Positions 34,889-43,664 are shown, counted from the stretch's first letter. The stretch is DNA of 64,000 nucleotides from Paramagnetospirillum kuznetsovii (GCF_003284725.1 NZ_PGTO01000003.1:124001-188000); one strand, 5' to 3'. Notes: generated by a model from the letters alone, not told the origin. Numbers and translations are program-made.

Positions 34889-35833
34889 ATGAATACCGAG
34901 GAAAAGGGCGAGCGCATCGCCAAGCGTCTGGCCCGCGCCGGACTGTGTTCACGCCGCGAGGCGGAACGCTGGATCGAACAGGGCCGCGTCGTGGTCAACG
35001 GCTCCAAGCTGGACAGCCCCGCCTGCGTCGTCGGCCCCGGCGACATCATCATCGTCGACGGCCAGCCCCTGGGCGAGCCCGAGCGCACGAGGCTGTGGCG
35101 CTATCACAAGCCGTCCGGTCTGGTCACCACCCACAAGGATCCGGAAGGCCGTGCCACCGTGTTCGAGACGCTGCCCGACAATATGCCCCGGGTGGTGTCG
35201 GTGGGGCGCCTGGATCTCAATTCCGAGGGCTTGCTGCTGCTGACCAATGACGGCGAACTGGCCCGCAAGCTGGAACTGCCGTCCAACGCCTGGGTGCGGC
35301 GCTACCGGGTGCGCGTCCATGGCGAGGTCAAGGAAGACGTGCTCGAAAGGCTGGCCAAGGGCATCACCGTCGAGGGAGTCGCCTATGACTCCATCACCGC
35401 CACCCTGGATCGTCAGCAGGGCGCCAATGCCTGGCTGACCGTCAGCCTGCGCGAAGGCAAGAACCGCGAAATCCGACGGGTGATGGAGTTTCTCGGCTGG
35501 CCGGTGACCCGGCTGATCCGCATCGCCTATGGGCCGTTCCAACTGGGCACCCTGGCCGAGGGCGCCACCGAGGAGGTTCCCGGCAAGGTTCTGCGCGAGC
35601 AGATGGGCGAGGGCAAGGCGGTGCTGCATGCCAAGCCCGAAACCAAGTCGGCGGGTGAGCGCGAGAAGGAACAGCGCGTCGTCGCCAAGGCCCGCAAGGC
35701 GAAACTGGCCGAGGACAAGCGTTTGGCCGAGGCCAAGAAGAAGCCCTATTACTACGCCCCCGACGGCACCCGAACCGAACTGGCCGCTGGGCCGAAGACC
35801 AAGCCCAATGCGCGTCATCGCCGGACTCCATAA
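34889..35833 (+). CDS. rluB: RsuA/RluB-family pseudouridine synthase
   Basis: The 314-residue protein has an S4 domain (RIAKRLARAGLCSRREAERWIEQGRVVVNG, residues 8-40) and the catalytic block VGRLDLNSEGLLLLTNDG (~108) with the invariant Asp, then KNREIRRVMEFLG. It isomerises a uridine in 23S rRNA (RluB type) or 16S rRNA (RsuA type). The highly basic C-terminal tail (~250-314, many Lys and Arg) is longer than in E. coli RsuA and favours RluB. Its last 26 bases overlap rsmD. Confidence 0.9.
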   Translation: MNTEEKGERIAKRLARAGLCSRREAERWIEQGRVVVNGSKLDSPACVVGPGDIIIVDGQPLGEPERTRLWRYHKPSGLVTTHKDPEGRATVFETLPDNMPRVVSVGRLDLNSEGLLLLTNDGELARKLELPSNAWVRRYRVRVHGEVKEDVLERLAKGITVEGVAYDSITATLDRQQGANAWLTVSLREGKNREIRRVMEFLGWPVTRLIRIAYGPFQLGTLAEGATEEVPGKVLREQMGEGKAVLHAKPETKSAGEREKEQRVVAKARKAKLAEDKRLAEAKKKPYYYAPDGTRTELAAGPKTKPNARHRRTP

Positions 35834-36368
35834 GGGCCGCCGCCTGGAAGCGCCGCCCGGTCGCATCGCCCGGCCCACCGCCGACCGGGTGCGCCAAGCC
35901 CTGTTCGACATCCTCGCCCATAGCGATCTGGTGGAGCTGGACGGCGCCGTGGTGGTGGACGCCTTCGCCGGGTCCGGGGCGCTGGGCCTGGAAGCCCTTT
36001 CGCGCGGGGCCGCCCATGCCAGCTTTCTCGAACTGGACGCCCAATCGCTGGCCGCCATCTACGCCAATATCAAGGCGCTGAAAGAGGACGGCCGCACCAC
36101 GGTGACCCGCGCCGACGCCGCCAAGCCTCCGGCCGCGACGCGGTCCTGCACGCTGGCCTTTCTCGACCCGCCCTATCAGTCCGGTCTCGCCACCCCCTGC
36201 CTGGAAGGCCTCGCCGCCCGGGGCTGGCTGGCCGATCAAGCATTGGCGGTGGTCGAGGTCGCGGTGGACGAAGCCTTCACGCCGCCCCAGGGCTTCGAAG
36301 TCGCGGATGAGCGCGAGCGGGGCGCCGCCCGGCTGGTGTTCCTGGTATGGACTGGAAAAACAGCGTGA
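35808..36368 (+). CDS. rsmD: 16S rRNA m2G966 methyltransferase
   Basis: This 186-residue SAM methyltransferase starts MRVIAGLHKGRRLEAPPG, the standard RsmD opening. It has RPTADRVRQALFDIL, the SAM loop VVDAFAGSGALGLEALSRGA and the catalytic DPPY motif in LAFLDPPYQSGL (~122). It methylates G966 of 16S rRNA. The ATG at 35808 lies inside the end of rluB, so the two rRNA-modification genes are translationally coupled. Confidence 0.95.
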   Translation: MRVIAGLHKGRRLEAPPGRIARPTADRVRQALFDILAHSDLVELDGAVVVDAFAGSGALGLEALSRGAAHASFLELDAQSLAAIYANIKALKEDGRTTVTRADAAKPPAATRSCTLAFLDPPYQSGLATPCLEGLAARGWLADQALAVVEVAVDEAFTPPQGFEVADERERGAARLVFLVWTGKTA

Positions 36369-36425
36369 ATACGGCTAGCATACGGAGGAAGTCGGCATCG
36401 GGTTGCAGCCCGACGCCGACCACTC

Positions 36426-36506
36426 CTAGGCCCTCGTGACCATCAGGTGGATGCGAATCCGCCAGATGCGAAACTTGAGCACCAGGAGAAAGGGCATCTT
36501 GACCAT
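36426..36506 (-). CDS. Possible 26-residue basic hydrophobic peptide
   Basis: The minus strand has a near-perfect ribosome binding site AAGGAGGAAAG (36519-36509). An ATG at 36506 follows, opening a 26-codon frame (MVKMPFLLVLKFRIWRIRIH ...) that ends in TAG. It is about one third Lys/Arg/His and otherwise hydrophobic, like small membrane-associated peptides. A 31-base hairpin (36521-36551) lies just before the binding site on that strand and could control it. The gap is otherwise empty. The strength of the binding site is the main reason to take it seriously; I know no homologue. Confidence 0.45.
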   Translation of the reverse strand: MVKMPFLLVLKFRIWRIRIHLMVTRA

Positions 36507-36520
36507 GCACTTTCCTCCTT

Positions 36521-36551
36521 GACGGCGGACCGGACCACCCGGCCCGCCGTC
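36521..36551. other. Hairpin between rsmD and rmuC
   Basis: GACGGCGG (36521-36528) pairs with CCGCCGTC (36544-36551), with an inner CGG/CCG. On the plus strand it could end rsmD transcription, although only a weak T run (CATTTAT) follows. On the minus strand it immediately precedes the AAGGAGG of the possible small peptide gene. Confidence 0.5.
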
Positions 36552-36621
36552 GTCATTTATACCGGCCGTTGCAATCCCCGCCAAGGTGTGGTGTATTCGC
36601 TTTGTTCTCTAGGGGTGTGTC

Positions 36622-38022
36622 ATGATCTATTCCTATATCTCCATCGCGCTGTCGGCCCTGGCCCTGGTGGGTGTCGCCGTCTTGCTGATGCGTCGCGGCG
36701 AGGATCTGTCCGGCCAGTTGGAGCGCCTTGAACGGGCGCTGCGCGACGAGGCTGCCCGGGGACGCGATGAAGCCGCGTCGCAGGCCAGGCTGGGCCGCGA
36801 GGAGATCAACGCCCTGATCCGCGCCTTCCAAGACGGCGCCCTGGCCCTGTCGGAAAAGAATCACGCCGAGCTGCGCATCCTTGTCGAGCAGAAGCTGGCC
36901 GAGTTCCGCGCCGATCAGGCCACCCAGGGCCGCAATCTGCGCGAAGAGGTCGCGGGCGGCCTGAAGACCCAGGGCGAATCGCTGACCAACACCCTGAAGG
37001 AAAGATTGGAAACCGTCGCCAAGACGGTGGCGGAACAGACCCGCGTGGTGGCCGAGCATCTGGAAAAGCTGCGCGGCGAGAACACCGCCAAGCTGGAACA
37101 GATGCGCCAGACCGTGGACGAGAAGCTGCAAGGCACCCTGGAAAAGCGCCTGGGCGAATCCTTCAAGCTGGTCAGCGACCGGCTGGAACAGGTGCACAAG
37201 GGATTGGGCGAGATGCAAAGCCTCGCCAACGGTGTCGGCGACCTGAAGCGGGTGCTGACCAATGTGAAGACCCGTGGCACCTGGGGCGAGGTGCAACTGG
37301 GCAATCTGCTCGACCAGATCTTCCGCCCCGACCAGTACATGCGGGAGGCCAATTGCAAGAAGGGCAGCCTGGAGCGGGTGGATTACGCCATCCGCCTGCC
37401 GGGCAAGGGCGACCATGAGCCCGAGGTGCTGCTGCCCATCGATTCCAAATTCCCCAACGAGGATTACGAACGGCTGCAAATGGCGGTGGAGCGCGCAGAC
37501 CCAGAAGCGGTGGAAGCCGCCGCCAAGGCGCTGGAAACCCGCGTCAAGCAATTCGCCCGCGACATCCGCGACAAATACATCAATCCGCCCACCACCACCG
37601 ACTTCGCCATCCTGTTCCTGCCCACCGAGGGCCTGTATGCCGAGGTGCTGCGACGTCCCGGCCTGATGGACATGATCCAGCGCGACTACAAGGTGGTGGC
37701 GGCGGGGCCGACCACCCTTGGCGCCATCCTCAACGCAGTGCAGATGGGCTTCAAGACCATGGCCATCGAGAAGCGGTCTTCCGAGGTCTGGGAAATCCTG
37801 GGCGCCGTCAAGACCGAGTTCGGCAAATACGGCGACGTGCTGGACAAGGTGCAGAAGAAGCTGCAGGAAGCCTCCAAGACCATCGACGACGTGGCGGTCC
37901 GCAAACGCGCCATCGACCGCCAGCTTCGCTCGGTGGAGGCCATTCCCGAACTGGGCGCCGACGCCCTGCTGGCGCTGGGCGGCTCGGTGATCGAGGATAC
38001 GGGCGAGGACGAGGGGCTGTAG
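36622..38022 (+). CDS. rmuC: DNA recombination protein RmuC
   Basis: The 466-residue protein begins with one membrane helix (ISIALSALALVGVAVLLM). A long coiled coil follows (~30-200, heptads rich in Leu, Glu and Arg), then the RmuC nuclease-like domain (TRGTWGEVQLGNLLDQI, LLPIDSKFPNEDYERL, FLPTEGLYAEVLRRPGL). RmuC limits inversion at short repeats in E. coli and is thought to be a PD-(D/E)xK-type nuclease. That is of interest here because the window is full of short inverted repeats. A palindromic repeat follows its stop directly. Confidence 0.93.
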   Translation: MIYSYISIALSALALVGVAVLLMRRGEDLSGQLERLERALRDEAARGRDEAASQARLGREEINALIRAFQDGALALSEKNHAELRILVEQKLAEFRADQATQGRNLREEVAGGLKTQGESLTNTLKERLETVAKTVAEQTRVVAEHLEKLRGENTAKLEQMRQTVDEKLQGTLEKRLGESFKLVSDRLEQVHKGLGEMQSLANGVGDLKRVLTNVKTRGTWGEVQLGNLLDQIFRPDQYMREANCKKGSLERVDYAIRLPGKGDHEPEVLLPIDSKFPNEDYERLQMAVERADPEAVEAAAKALETRVKQFARDIRDKYINPPTTTDFAILFLPTEGLYAEVLRRPGLMDMIQRDYKVVAAGPTTLGAILNAVQMGFKTMAIEKRSSEVWEILGAVKTEFGKYGDVLDKVQKKLQEASKTIDDVAVRKRAIDRQLRSVEAIPELGADALLALGGSVIEDTGEDEGL

Positions 38023-38090
38023 GCGGGCGGAACGCCCGCGCCCCACTTTCCGGAGCGCGGGCCCGCCTGGAGCGCGGGCGTCCCGCCCGC
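38023..38090. terminator. GC-rich palindromic repeat after rmuC
   Basis: The arms at 38023-38044 and 38069-38090 belong to the GGGCGGGACGCCCGCGCTCC family, with a third partial arm (GGAGCGCGGGCCCGCC) in the middle. The repeat begins at the rmuC stop and ends 6 bp before the convergent chemoreceptor stop, so a bidirectional terminator role is likely. Confidence 0.65.
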
Positions 38091-38096
38091 TTTGGG

Positions 38097-39803
38097 CTAA
38101 GCCTCCCGAATGCTGCCGAGGAAGCGATCGACCTCGGTGCGCAGGGTGGCGGCCTGCTGTTGAAGCGCCTCGACGGCGCCCAGCACGTCCTTGGCCGCCC
38201 GGTCGGTCTCGTGGATGGTCTGGGACACGCCGGTGATGTTCTCGAAGACGTAATTGGTCCCCGAGGCGGCATGGTCGATGTTGCGGGCGATTTCCTGGGT
38301 GGCGGCGCCTTGCTCCTCGATGGCGGCGGCGATGGTGGTGGTGATGCCGTCCATGGAGGAGATGGTGGTGCCGATGCCCCGGATGGCGCGCACGGTCTTG
38401 CCGGTCTCATCCTGGATGGTGTTGACCTGATTGGAGATCTGCTCGGTGGCGCCGACGGTCTGGCGCGCCAGATTCTTCACCTCCGAGGCCACCACGGCGA
38501 AGCCCTTGCCGGCCTCGCCCGCGCGGGCCGCTTCCACCGTGGCATTCAGCGCCAGCAGGTTGGTCTGCTCGGCGATACCGGTGATCATCTCGATGATCTC
38601 GCCGATCTTTTCCGCCGCCCCGGCCAGTCCCTGGACGCGGCTGTTGACGGAATTGGCTTCCTTGGTGGCCGAGGCGGCCACCTCGTTGGACATGCCCACC
38701 TGCTGGGCGATCTCGTTGATGGACGAGGTCAGTTCCTCGGCGGCGGCGGCCACCATGCGGACGTTCTCGTTGGCGTCACGGGCCTGACCGGCGGCGGAAT
38801 TAGCCTTCTCCAGCGCCTGATCGGCGGATTCCACCATGCTGCGGGCGGTCAGCGTCATGTGCTGCGACGACGCCCCCACGGAATCGAGAACGGCGGTGAC
38901 GGTGCGGTCGAAATTGGCGATCAGATCCTCGAGCCGCCGCATGCGCGCCTCGCGGGCGGCAGCCGCCGCGCGGGCCTCGCCCTCCATCTGCTGCTTGGCG
39001 ATGGTGTTGTCCTTGAACACTTGGACGGCGCGGGCGATGTCGCCGACCTCGTCCTGGCGGTCCAGCGCGGGCACCATGATGGAGGTGTCGCCACCGGCCA
39101 ACTGGTTCATGCGGACAGTCATGTCCTCGATGGGATCGGCGATGATGCCCTTGAGAATCCAGCGCACCCCCAAGACGGCGAGAATGGTCGCGGCGATGCC
39201 GCCCAGGGTCAGCCAAGTCAGAACCTTGTTCAGCCGCGCCTCGGACTCTTCGGTGGACAGCGATGAGGACAGAACGGCGATGACATCGCCCTCTTGCATG
39301 CCCATGCCGCCATGGCAGGCGAAACAGACCTCGCTCTTGGCGCCCTCGGTCACGCCCAGCACGATGGGCAGGGAATAGCGGAAATAGCCATCCATGAAGC
39401 GGCTGACCGGAACCTTGGCGGCCATGGCCTCGCGGTCGATGTCATCCTTGGGCAGCTTGGGCGCCCGGTCGGGCTCCACGTCCTTCATATGGGCCACCAC
39501 ATGGGTGCCCCACGCGCTCCAGACCTTGCCGGGATAATGGATGTTGCGGCTGTCGAACCAGTTGTTGAATACGGCGATGCCGACGTTGTCGCCATCCTCG
39601 GGCCGCTTTGCCATGACGTTCTGGATCAGGGCGTGCAGGGAGGTCATCTCGTTGGCCGACAATTGCAGCAATTGACGTTCCATCTCGGCCCGTTCGAACC
39701 GGGCGATGGTCGTCACGACACTGGCAATAAGGGCAACGACGCCGAGACCAACTATGACCATGAAGCGGCTGGAAAGCCGCAAATTGCGCCATGCGTGCGA
39801 CAC
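38097..39803 (-). CDS. Methyl-accepting chemotaxis protein with periplasmic c-haem (CXXCH) sensor
   Basis: The 568 residues comprise an N-terminal membrane helix (~15-35), a periplasmic sensor (~36-195), a second helix (TWLTLGGIAATILAVLGV), a HAMP domain and a methyl-accepting domain with the conserved hairpin tip ([28 protein letters not shown], shown in part). The sensor contains VCFACHGG (~150), a CXXCH haem-c site, and resembles the DUF3365/Tll0287-like fold. A covalently bound haem would let the receptor sense redox state, oxygen or NO. The gene is monocistronic and begins about 150 bp downstream of ilvE on the same strand. Confidence 0.92.
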   Translation of the reverse strand: MSHAWRNLRLSSRFMVIVGLGVVALIASVVTTIARFERAEMERQLLQLSANEMTSLHALIQNVMAKRPEDGDNVGIAVFNNWFDSRNIHYPGKVWSAWGTHVVAHMKDVEPDRAPKLPKDDIDREAMAAKVPVSRFMDGYFRYSLPIVLGVTEGAKSEVCFACHGGMGMQEGDVIAVLSSSLSTEESEARLNKVLTWLTLGGIAATILAVLGVRWILKGIIADPIEDMTVRMNQLAGGDTSIMVPALDRQDEVGDIARAVQVFKDNTIAKQQMEGEARAAAAAREARMRRLEDLIANFDRTVTAVLDSVGASSQHMTLTARSMVESADQALEKANSAAGQARDANENVRMVAAAAEELTSSINEIAQQVGMSNEVAASATKEANSVNSRVQGLAGAAEKIGEIIEMITGIAEQTNLLALNATVEAARAGEAGKGFAVVASEVKNLARQTVGATEQISNQVNTIQDETGKTVRAIRGIGTTISSMDGITTTIAAAIEEQGAATQEIARNIDHAASGTNYVFENITGVSQTIHETDRAAKDVLGAVEALQQQAATLRTEVDRFLGSIREA

Positions 39804-39951
39804 GAATACTCCACTTGCTGATGCGGCCGGTCCAGTCCGGTCGCGGCGCCCCAGTCAATCCCCATACAGAGACTATTATGAATGGCCGCAAAAGAAAACA
39901 CCGACCATTCAGTCTTGCGATGAAAATCAACCGGGGCGTCAATCCAGCAAA

Positions 39952-40824
39952 TTAGAGCCTTACCAAGGAGTCATAGTCGCTGATCAGCTGCTTGGTGATC
40001 TCGCCGGGGGTGAAACTGAAGGTACCGATTTCGCGCACCGGCGTCACCTCGGCGGCGGTGCCGGTCAGGAAGCATTCGGTCGCCTTCGCCATTTCCTCGG
40101 GAAGAATGGCGCGTTCCACCAGCTTGATGCCGCGCTTCTTCGCCAGATCGATGACTGTTTGACGGGTGATTCCGTTCAAGAAGCAGTCGGGCGTCGGTGT
40201 ATGCAACTCGTTGCCGAAGACGAAAAAGATATTGGCGCCGGTGGCCTCGGCGACTTGGCCGCGCCAATCGAGCATTAGAGAATCCTCATAGCCATCGCTC
40301 TCGGCCTTATGCTTGTTCATGGTCGCGATCATATACAGCCCCGCCGCCTTGGACTGGGTGGGCGCGGTTTCCGGGTGGGGCCGCTTCCATTGCGCCATGT
40401 TGAGGCGGATGCCCTTCATGCGGGCCTCGGGGCTCCAATAGCTGGGCCATGTCCAGGTTGCGATGGCGACGCGGATGCGGCTGCTTTGGGCGGCGACCCC
40501 CATCATCTCGCTGCCGCGCCACGCCACCGGCCGGACATAGCCGTCGACGATATTGTTGGCCTTGACGGTGGCCATGGTGGCCTCGTCCAGCTGCTCGGCC
40601 GTGTAGGGAATCTCGAAACCCAGGATACGCCCGGACTCGATCAGCCGCTGCGAATGTTCGCGCAACTTGAACGCCTTGCCGTTATAGACCCGCTCTCCTT
40701 CGAATACGCACGAGCCGTAATGCAAGCCATGGGTCAGGACGTGGATGCCGGCATCGCGCCAGTCAACCAGCTTGCCGTCGAACCAGATATAGCCGTCACG
40801 GTCGTCGAAGGGGAGAACTGCCAT
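39952..40824 (-). CDS. ilvE: Branched-chain amino-acid aminotransferase
   Basis: The 290-residue fold-type IV PLP enzyme starts MAVLPFDDRDGYIWFDGKLV and has THGLHYGSCVFEGERVY. The Lys lies in NKHKAESDGYEDSLMLD (~165), and the phosphate-binding block is near GTAAEVTPVREIG. It makes leucine, isoleucine and valine. The ATG at 40824 matches the start of alphaproteobacterial homologues; a longer frame to 40893 lies in the promoter. It is divergent from the MarR-family gene. Confidence 0.94.
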   Translation of the reverse strand: MAVLPFDDRDGYIWFDGKLVDWRDAGIHVLTHGLHYGSCVFEGERVYNGKAFKLREHSQRLIESGRILGFEIPYTAEQLDEATMATVKANNIVDGYVRPVAWRGSEMMGVAAQSSRIRVAIATWTWPSYWSPEARMKGIRLNMAQWKRPHPETAPTQSKAAGLYMIATMNKHKAESDGYEDSLMLDWRGQVAEATGANIFFVFGNELHTPTPDCFLNGITRQTVIDLAKKRGIKLVERAILPEEMAKATECFLTGTAAEVTPVREIGTFSFTPGEITKQLISDYDSLVRL

Positions 40825-40927
40825 GGGAATGTCCGTCCAGGAAAAGGGTGGCGTGAAGTCGGGCTGCGAACTGTCGCGACCGAAAATTAGCATTTACGCT
40901 TGCACGGCGTAACATTTTTAGGTCATA

Positions 40928-40948
40928 TATGTCAATATGACTGACATA
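40928..40948. promoter_or_regulatory. Palindromic operator overlapping the start of the MarR-family gene
   Basis: TATGTCA (40928-40934), a 7-base spacer and TGACATA (40942-40948) form a perfect inverted repeat. The MarR gene ATG (40937) lies inside it. The site also sits between that gene and the divergent ilvE. The size fits a MarR dimer, so repression of its own gene is likely. Confidence 0.65.
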
Positions 40949-41434
40949 AAAACCGGTTTCAACCCCCTCTTCCTCCGCGAGGAGGAGCTTCGCCAGGGCA
41001 TCGAGCTGCTGTTCTTCGCCTATCGCGACTTCACGGCGGAGCCCGACGCCATCCTGGCCGACTACGGTTTCGGCCGCGCCCACCACCGCGTCATCTATTT
41101 CGTCGGACGCCATCCCGGCATCACGGTGAGCGACCTGCTGGAGATTCTGCGCATCACCAAGCAGAGCCTGTCGCGGGTTCTCGGCCAATTGGTGCGCGAA
41201 AAATTCATCACCCAGCGCCCCGGTCTTCGCGACCGCCGCCAAAGGCTTCTGGAGCTGACGGAAAAGGGGATCGAGCTGGAACGCCAATTGACCGAGCGTC
41301 AGCGCGGCCGCATCGCGCGGGCCTACCGCGATGCGGGCGCCGAGGCGGTGGACGGCTTCCGCAAGGTTCTGCTGGGACTGGTGGAGGAGGCAGACCGCTC
41401 CCGCTTCCCGTCGCGCCAGCCACACAGGAGATAA
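40937..41434 (+). CDS. MarR-family regulator (PetP-like)
   Basis: This 165-residue winged-helix protein has ITVSDLLEILRITKQSLSRVLGQLVREKFI as the DNA-binding helices and DRRQRLLELTEKG as the wing. An OmpR-type gene follows after 4 bp. In Rhodobacter capsulatus the PetP (MarR-type) and PetR (OmpR-type) pair next to petABC has this arrangement, and the length and order match. The pet genes are not in this window, so the name is by resemblance. A palindrome covers its start codon. Confidence 0.85.
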   Translation: MTDIKTGFNPLFLREEELRQGIELLFFAYRDFTAEPDAILADYGFGRAHHRVIYFVGRHPGITVSDLLEILRITKQSLSRVLGQLVREKFITQRPGLRDRRQRLLELTEKGIELERQLTERQRGRIARAYRDAGAEAVDGFRKVLLGLVEEADRSRFPSRQPHRR

Positions 41435-41438
41435 CGCC

Positions 41439-42122
41439 GTGGACGACGCCCACATCCTGGTGGTGGACGATGACAGGCGTCTGCGCGAACTGCTGCGCAA
41501 ATACCTGACCGACGCGGGCTATCTGGTGGCGACCGCCGCCGACGCCGCCGAGGCGCGCTCGCGCATGGCGGGGCTGTCCTTCGACCTGATCGTTCTGGAC
41601 GTCATGATGCCCGGCGAGGACGGCACCCAATTGACGCGGTCCCTGCGGGCCGACGGCAACCCTGTGCCCATCTTGCTGCTGACGGCGCGGGGCGAGGTGG
41701 ACGACCGCATCACCGGCCTGGAGGCCGGGGCCGACGACTATCTGTCCAAGCCGTTCGAACCGCGGGAATTGCTGCTGCGGCTGGGTTCCATCCTGCGCCG
41801 GGCTCCCCGCGATGATCCGAAGCCCAGCCGGGAACTGGGGCTGGGATCGTTCATCTGGGACATGGCGCGCTCGGAATTGCGCCAGGGCGACCAACCGATT
41901 CATTTGACCCAGGCCGAGCGCGACCTGCTGGCCATCCTGGCCGATGCCGCCGGACAGGGCGTATCCCGCGACGATCTGGCGTCGCGGACCGGCAATTCGG
42001 CCAATCCCCGCACCATCGACGTCCAGGTCACCCGCCTGCGAAAGAAGATCGAGGACGATCCCAAGCTGCCGCGCTATCTTCAGACGGTGCGCGGCACCGG
42101 CTATATGCTGCGGCCGGATTAG
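41439..42122 (+). CDS. OmpR/PhoB-family response regulator (PetR-like)
   Basis: The 227-residue protein has a receiver domain (ILVVDDDRRLRELL, phospho-acceptor in LIVLDVMMPGEDG ~55, KPFEPREL ~104) and a C-terminal winged helix ending TIDVQVTRLRKKIEDDPKLPRYLQTVRGTGYML (shown only in part as a family block). The GTG at 41439 follows AGGAGATAACGCC. A histidine kinase gene lies 175 bp downstream, across a composite repeat, and is its likely partner. Confidence 0.92.
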   Translation: MDDAHILVVDDDRRLRELLRKYLTDAGYLVATAADAAEARSRMAGLSFDLIVLDVMMPGEDGTQLTRSLRADGNPVPILLLTARGEVDDRITGLEAGADDYLSKPFEPRELLLRLGSILRRAPRDDPKPSRELGLGSFIWDMARSELRQGDQPIHLTQAERDLLAILADAAGQGVSRDDLASRTGNSANPRTIDVQVTRLRKKIEDDPKLPRYLQTVRGTGYMLRPD

Positions 42123-42149
42123 TCGTCGCCGCCATTGCTTGCTGTTTTT

Positions 42150-42256
42150 CTCGTCACCCCCGCGCAGGCGGGGGTCCATGATGGGACCGAACCATGCGCC
42201 TGATATGTCACGTCGTCGCGTCCGCGCCATGGATTCCCGCTTTCGCGGGAATGACG
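42150..42256. repeat. Composite palindromic element, copy 2
   Basis: The 107-bp element reads CTCGTCACCCCCGC-GCAG-GCGGGGGTCC at the left and GGATTCCCGC-TTTC-GCGGGAATGACG at the right. It is the inverse arrangement of the element at 18978-19083, with the same outer motifs and spacing but an unrelated middle. It lies between a response regulator and its likely kinase, splitting what would otherwise be a tight operon. Confidence 0.8.
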
Positions 42257-42297
42257 ACGGGGATAATGGCCGCGCCCAACACGCGACGGGAACAATC

Positions 42298-43623
42298 ATG
42301 ATCCGACCGAGCCTCTGGCTGAAGCGGCTGCTGCCCCAGGGTTTGCTGGGGCGCTCGCTGCTGATCATCATCATGCCGCTGGTGGTCCTGCAGATGGTCT
42401 CGATCTATGTGTTCTACGGCGCCCACTGGGAGACCGTCGCCAAACGGCTGGCCAAGGGCATCGCAGGCGATATCGGCACGGTGATCGAGGCAACCCGCGC
42501 GTTTCCCGAACCCGAACAACAGTTGATGATTTTGGCCATCGCGGCGGCCAAGATGGAACTGGACATCCGCTTTGTCCCCGGCGGCATTCTGCCCAACCTG
42601 CCGCAGCAAAAGCCGTCATCGTTTCTCGAGCGCGCCATGGCCGAGGCCATGGATGAGCGGGTCCAGCGCCCCTATCGCCTGGATGCCGACACCTTCGAGC
42701 GCGAAGTCGTGATTCGCATCCAGTTGCCCGAAGGGCTGATGGAGGTCTACGCCCCCAAGAAGCGGCTGTTCAGCTCGACCACCACCGTCTTCATCTTGTG
42801 GATGCTGGGGACCGCCATGCTGCTGTTCGGCGTCGCCACCGTCTTCATGCGCAACCAGGTGCGCAGCGTCCGCAAGCTGGCCATTGCCGCCGACCGGTTC
42901 GGCAAGGGCCTCGACGTCGCCAATTTCAAGCCCGAGGGCGCCAGCGAGGTCCGCCAGGCGGCCCAGGCCTTCAACCTGATGCGCAGCCGCATCCAACGTC
43001 AGATCCAGCAGCGCACCGAGATGCTGGCGGGCGTCTCCCACGATCTGCGGACGCCGCTGACCCGCATGAAGCTGCAATTGGCCATGATGGACGACCAGGA
43101 AGGCCGCGCCGACCTGGAAGAAGATGTGGCCGAGATGGAGCGCATGGTGGAAGGCTATCTGGCTTTCGCCCGTGGCGAGGGCAGCGAAAAGCCGCTTCCC
43201 ACCTCGTTGCCCGATCTGGTGGACGAGGTGGTGGGGCGGTTCCGCCGCCAGGGCAGCACCATCGACCTGCACAGCGAAGGCCATGTGGTCATGGCCTTGC
43301 GTCCCGACGCCATGGCCCGCGCGCTGGGCAATCTGATCGGCAACGCCATCCGCTATGGCGGCCATGTCTGGGTCCGGGTCGGCTGTCGTGGCGACGCCGC
43401 CGAGGTGTTGATCGACGACGACGGCCCCGGCATTCCCGCGGCCAACCGCGAGGACGTGTTCAAGCCCTTCACCCGCCTGGAGCAGTCGCGCAATGTGGGC
43501 ACCGGCGGCGTCGGTCTTGGCCTGACCATCGCCCGCGACATCATCCGGACCCATGGCGGCGACGCGCTGCTGGAGGATTCGCCGCTGGGGGGCTTGAGAG
43601 TCAGGGTGCGACTGCCCCTTTGA
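42298..43623 (+). CDS. EnvZ-like sensor histidine kinase
   Basis: This 441-residue kinase has a first membrane helix (~18-38, LLIIIMPLVVLQMVSIYVFY), a periplasmic domain (~40-155), a second helix (TVFILWMLGTAMLLFGVATV) and a HAMP. The H-box is MLAGVSHDLRTPLTRMKLQL (~250), the N-box NLIGNAIRYGG and the G-box VGLGLTIARDII. The EnvZ-type order and the OmpR-type gene upstream make them a probable two-component pair. The start is the ATG at 42298, just after the composite repeat. Confidence 0.9.
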   Translation: MIRPSLWLKRLLPQGLLGRSLLIIIMPLVVLQMVSIYVFYGAHWETVAKRLAKGIAGDIGTVIEATRAFPEPEQQLMILAIAAAKMELDIRFVPGGILPNLPQQKPSSFLERAMAEAMDERVQRPYRLDADTFEREVVIRIQLPEGLMEVYAPKKRLFSSTTTVFILWMLGTAMLLFGVATVFMRNQVRSVRKLAIAADRFGKGLDVANFKPEGASEVRQAAQAFNLMRSRIQRQIQQRTEMLAGVSHDLRTPLTRMKLQLAMMDDQEGRADLEEDVAEMERMVEGYLAFARGEGSEKPLPTSLPDLVDEVVGRFRRQGSTIDLHSEGHVVMALRPDAMARALGNLIGNAIRYGGHVWVRVGCRGDAAEVLIDDDGPGIPAANREDVFKPFTRLEQSRNVGTGGVGLGLTIARDIIRTHGGDALLEDSPLGGLRVRVRLPL

Positions 43624-43664
43624 GATGCTACGATCCCTGCCGCATGCGGGTAAGGAGAAGCGGG

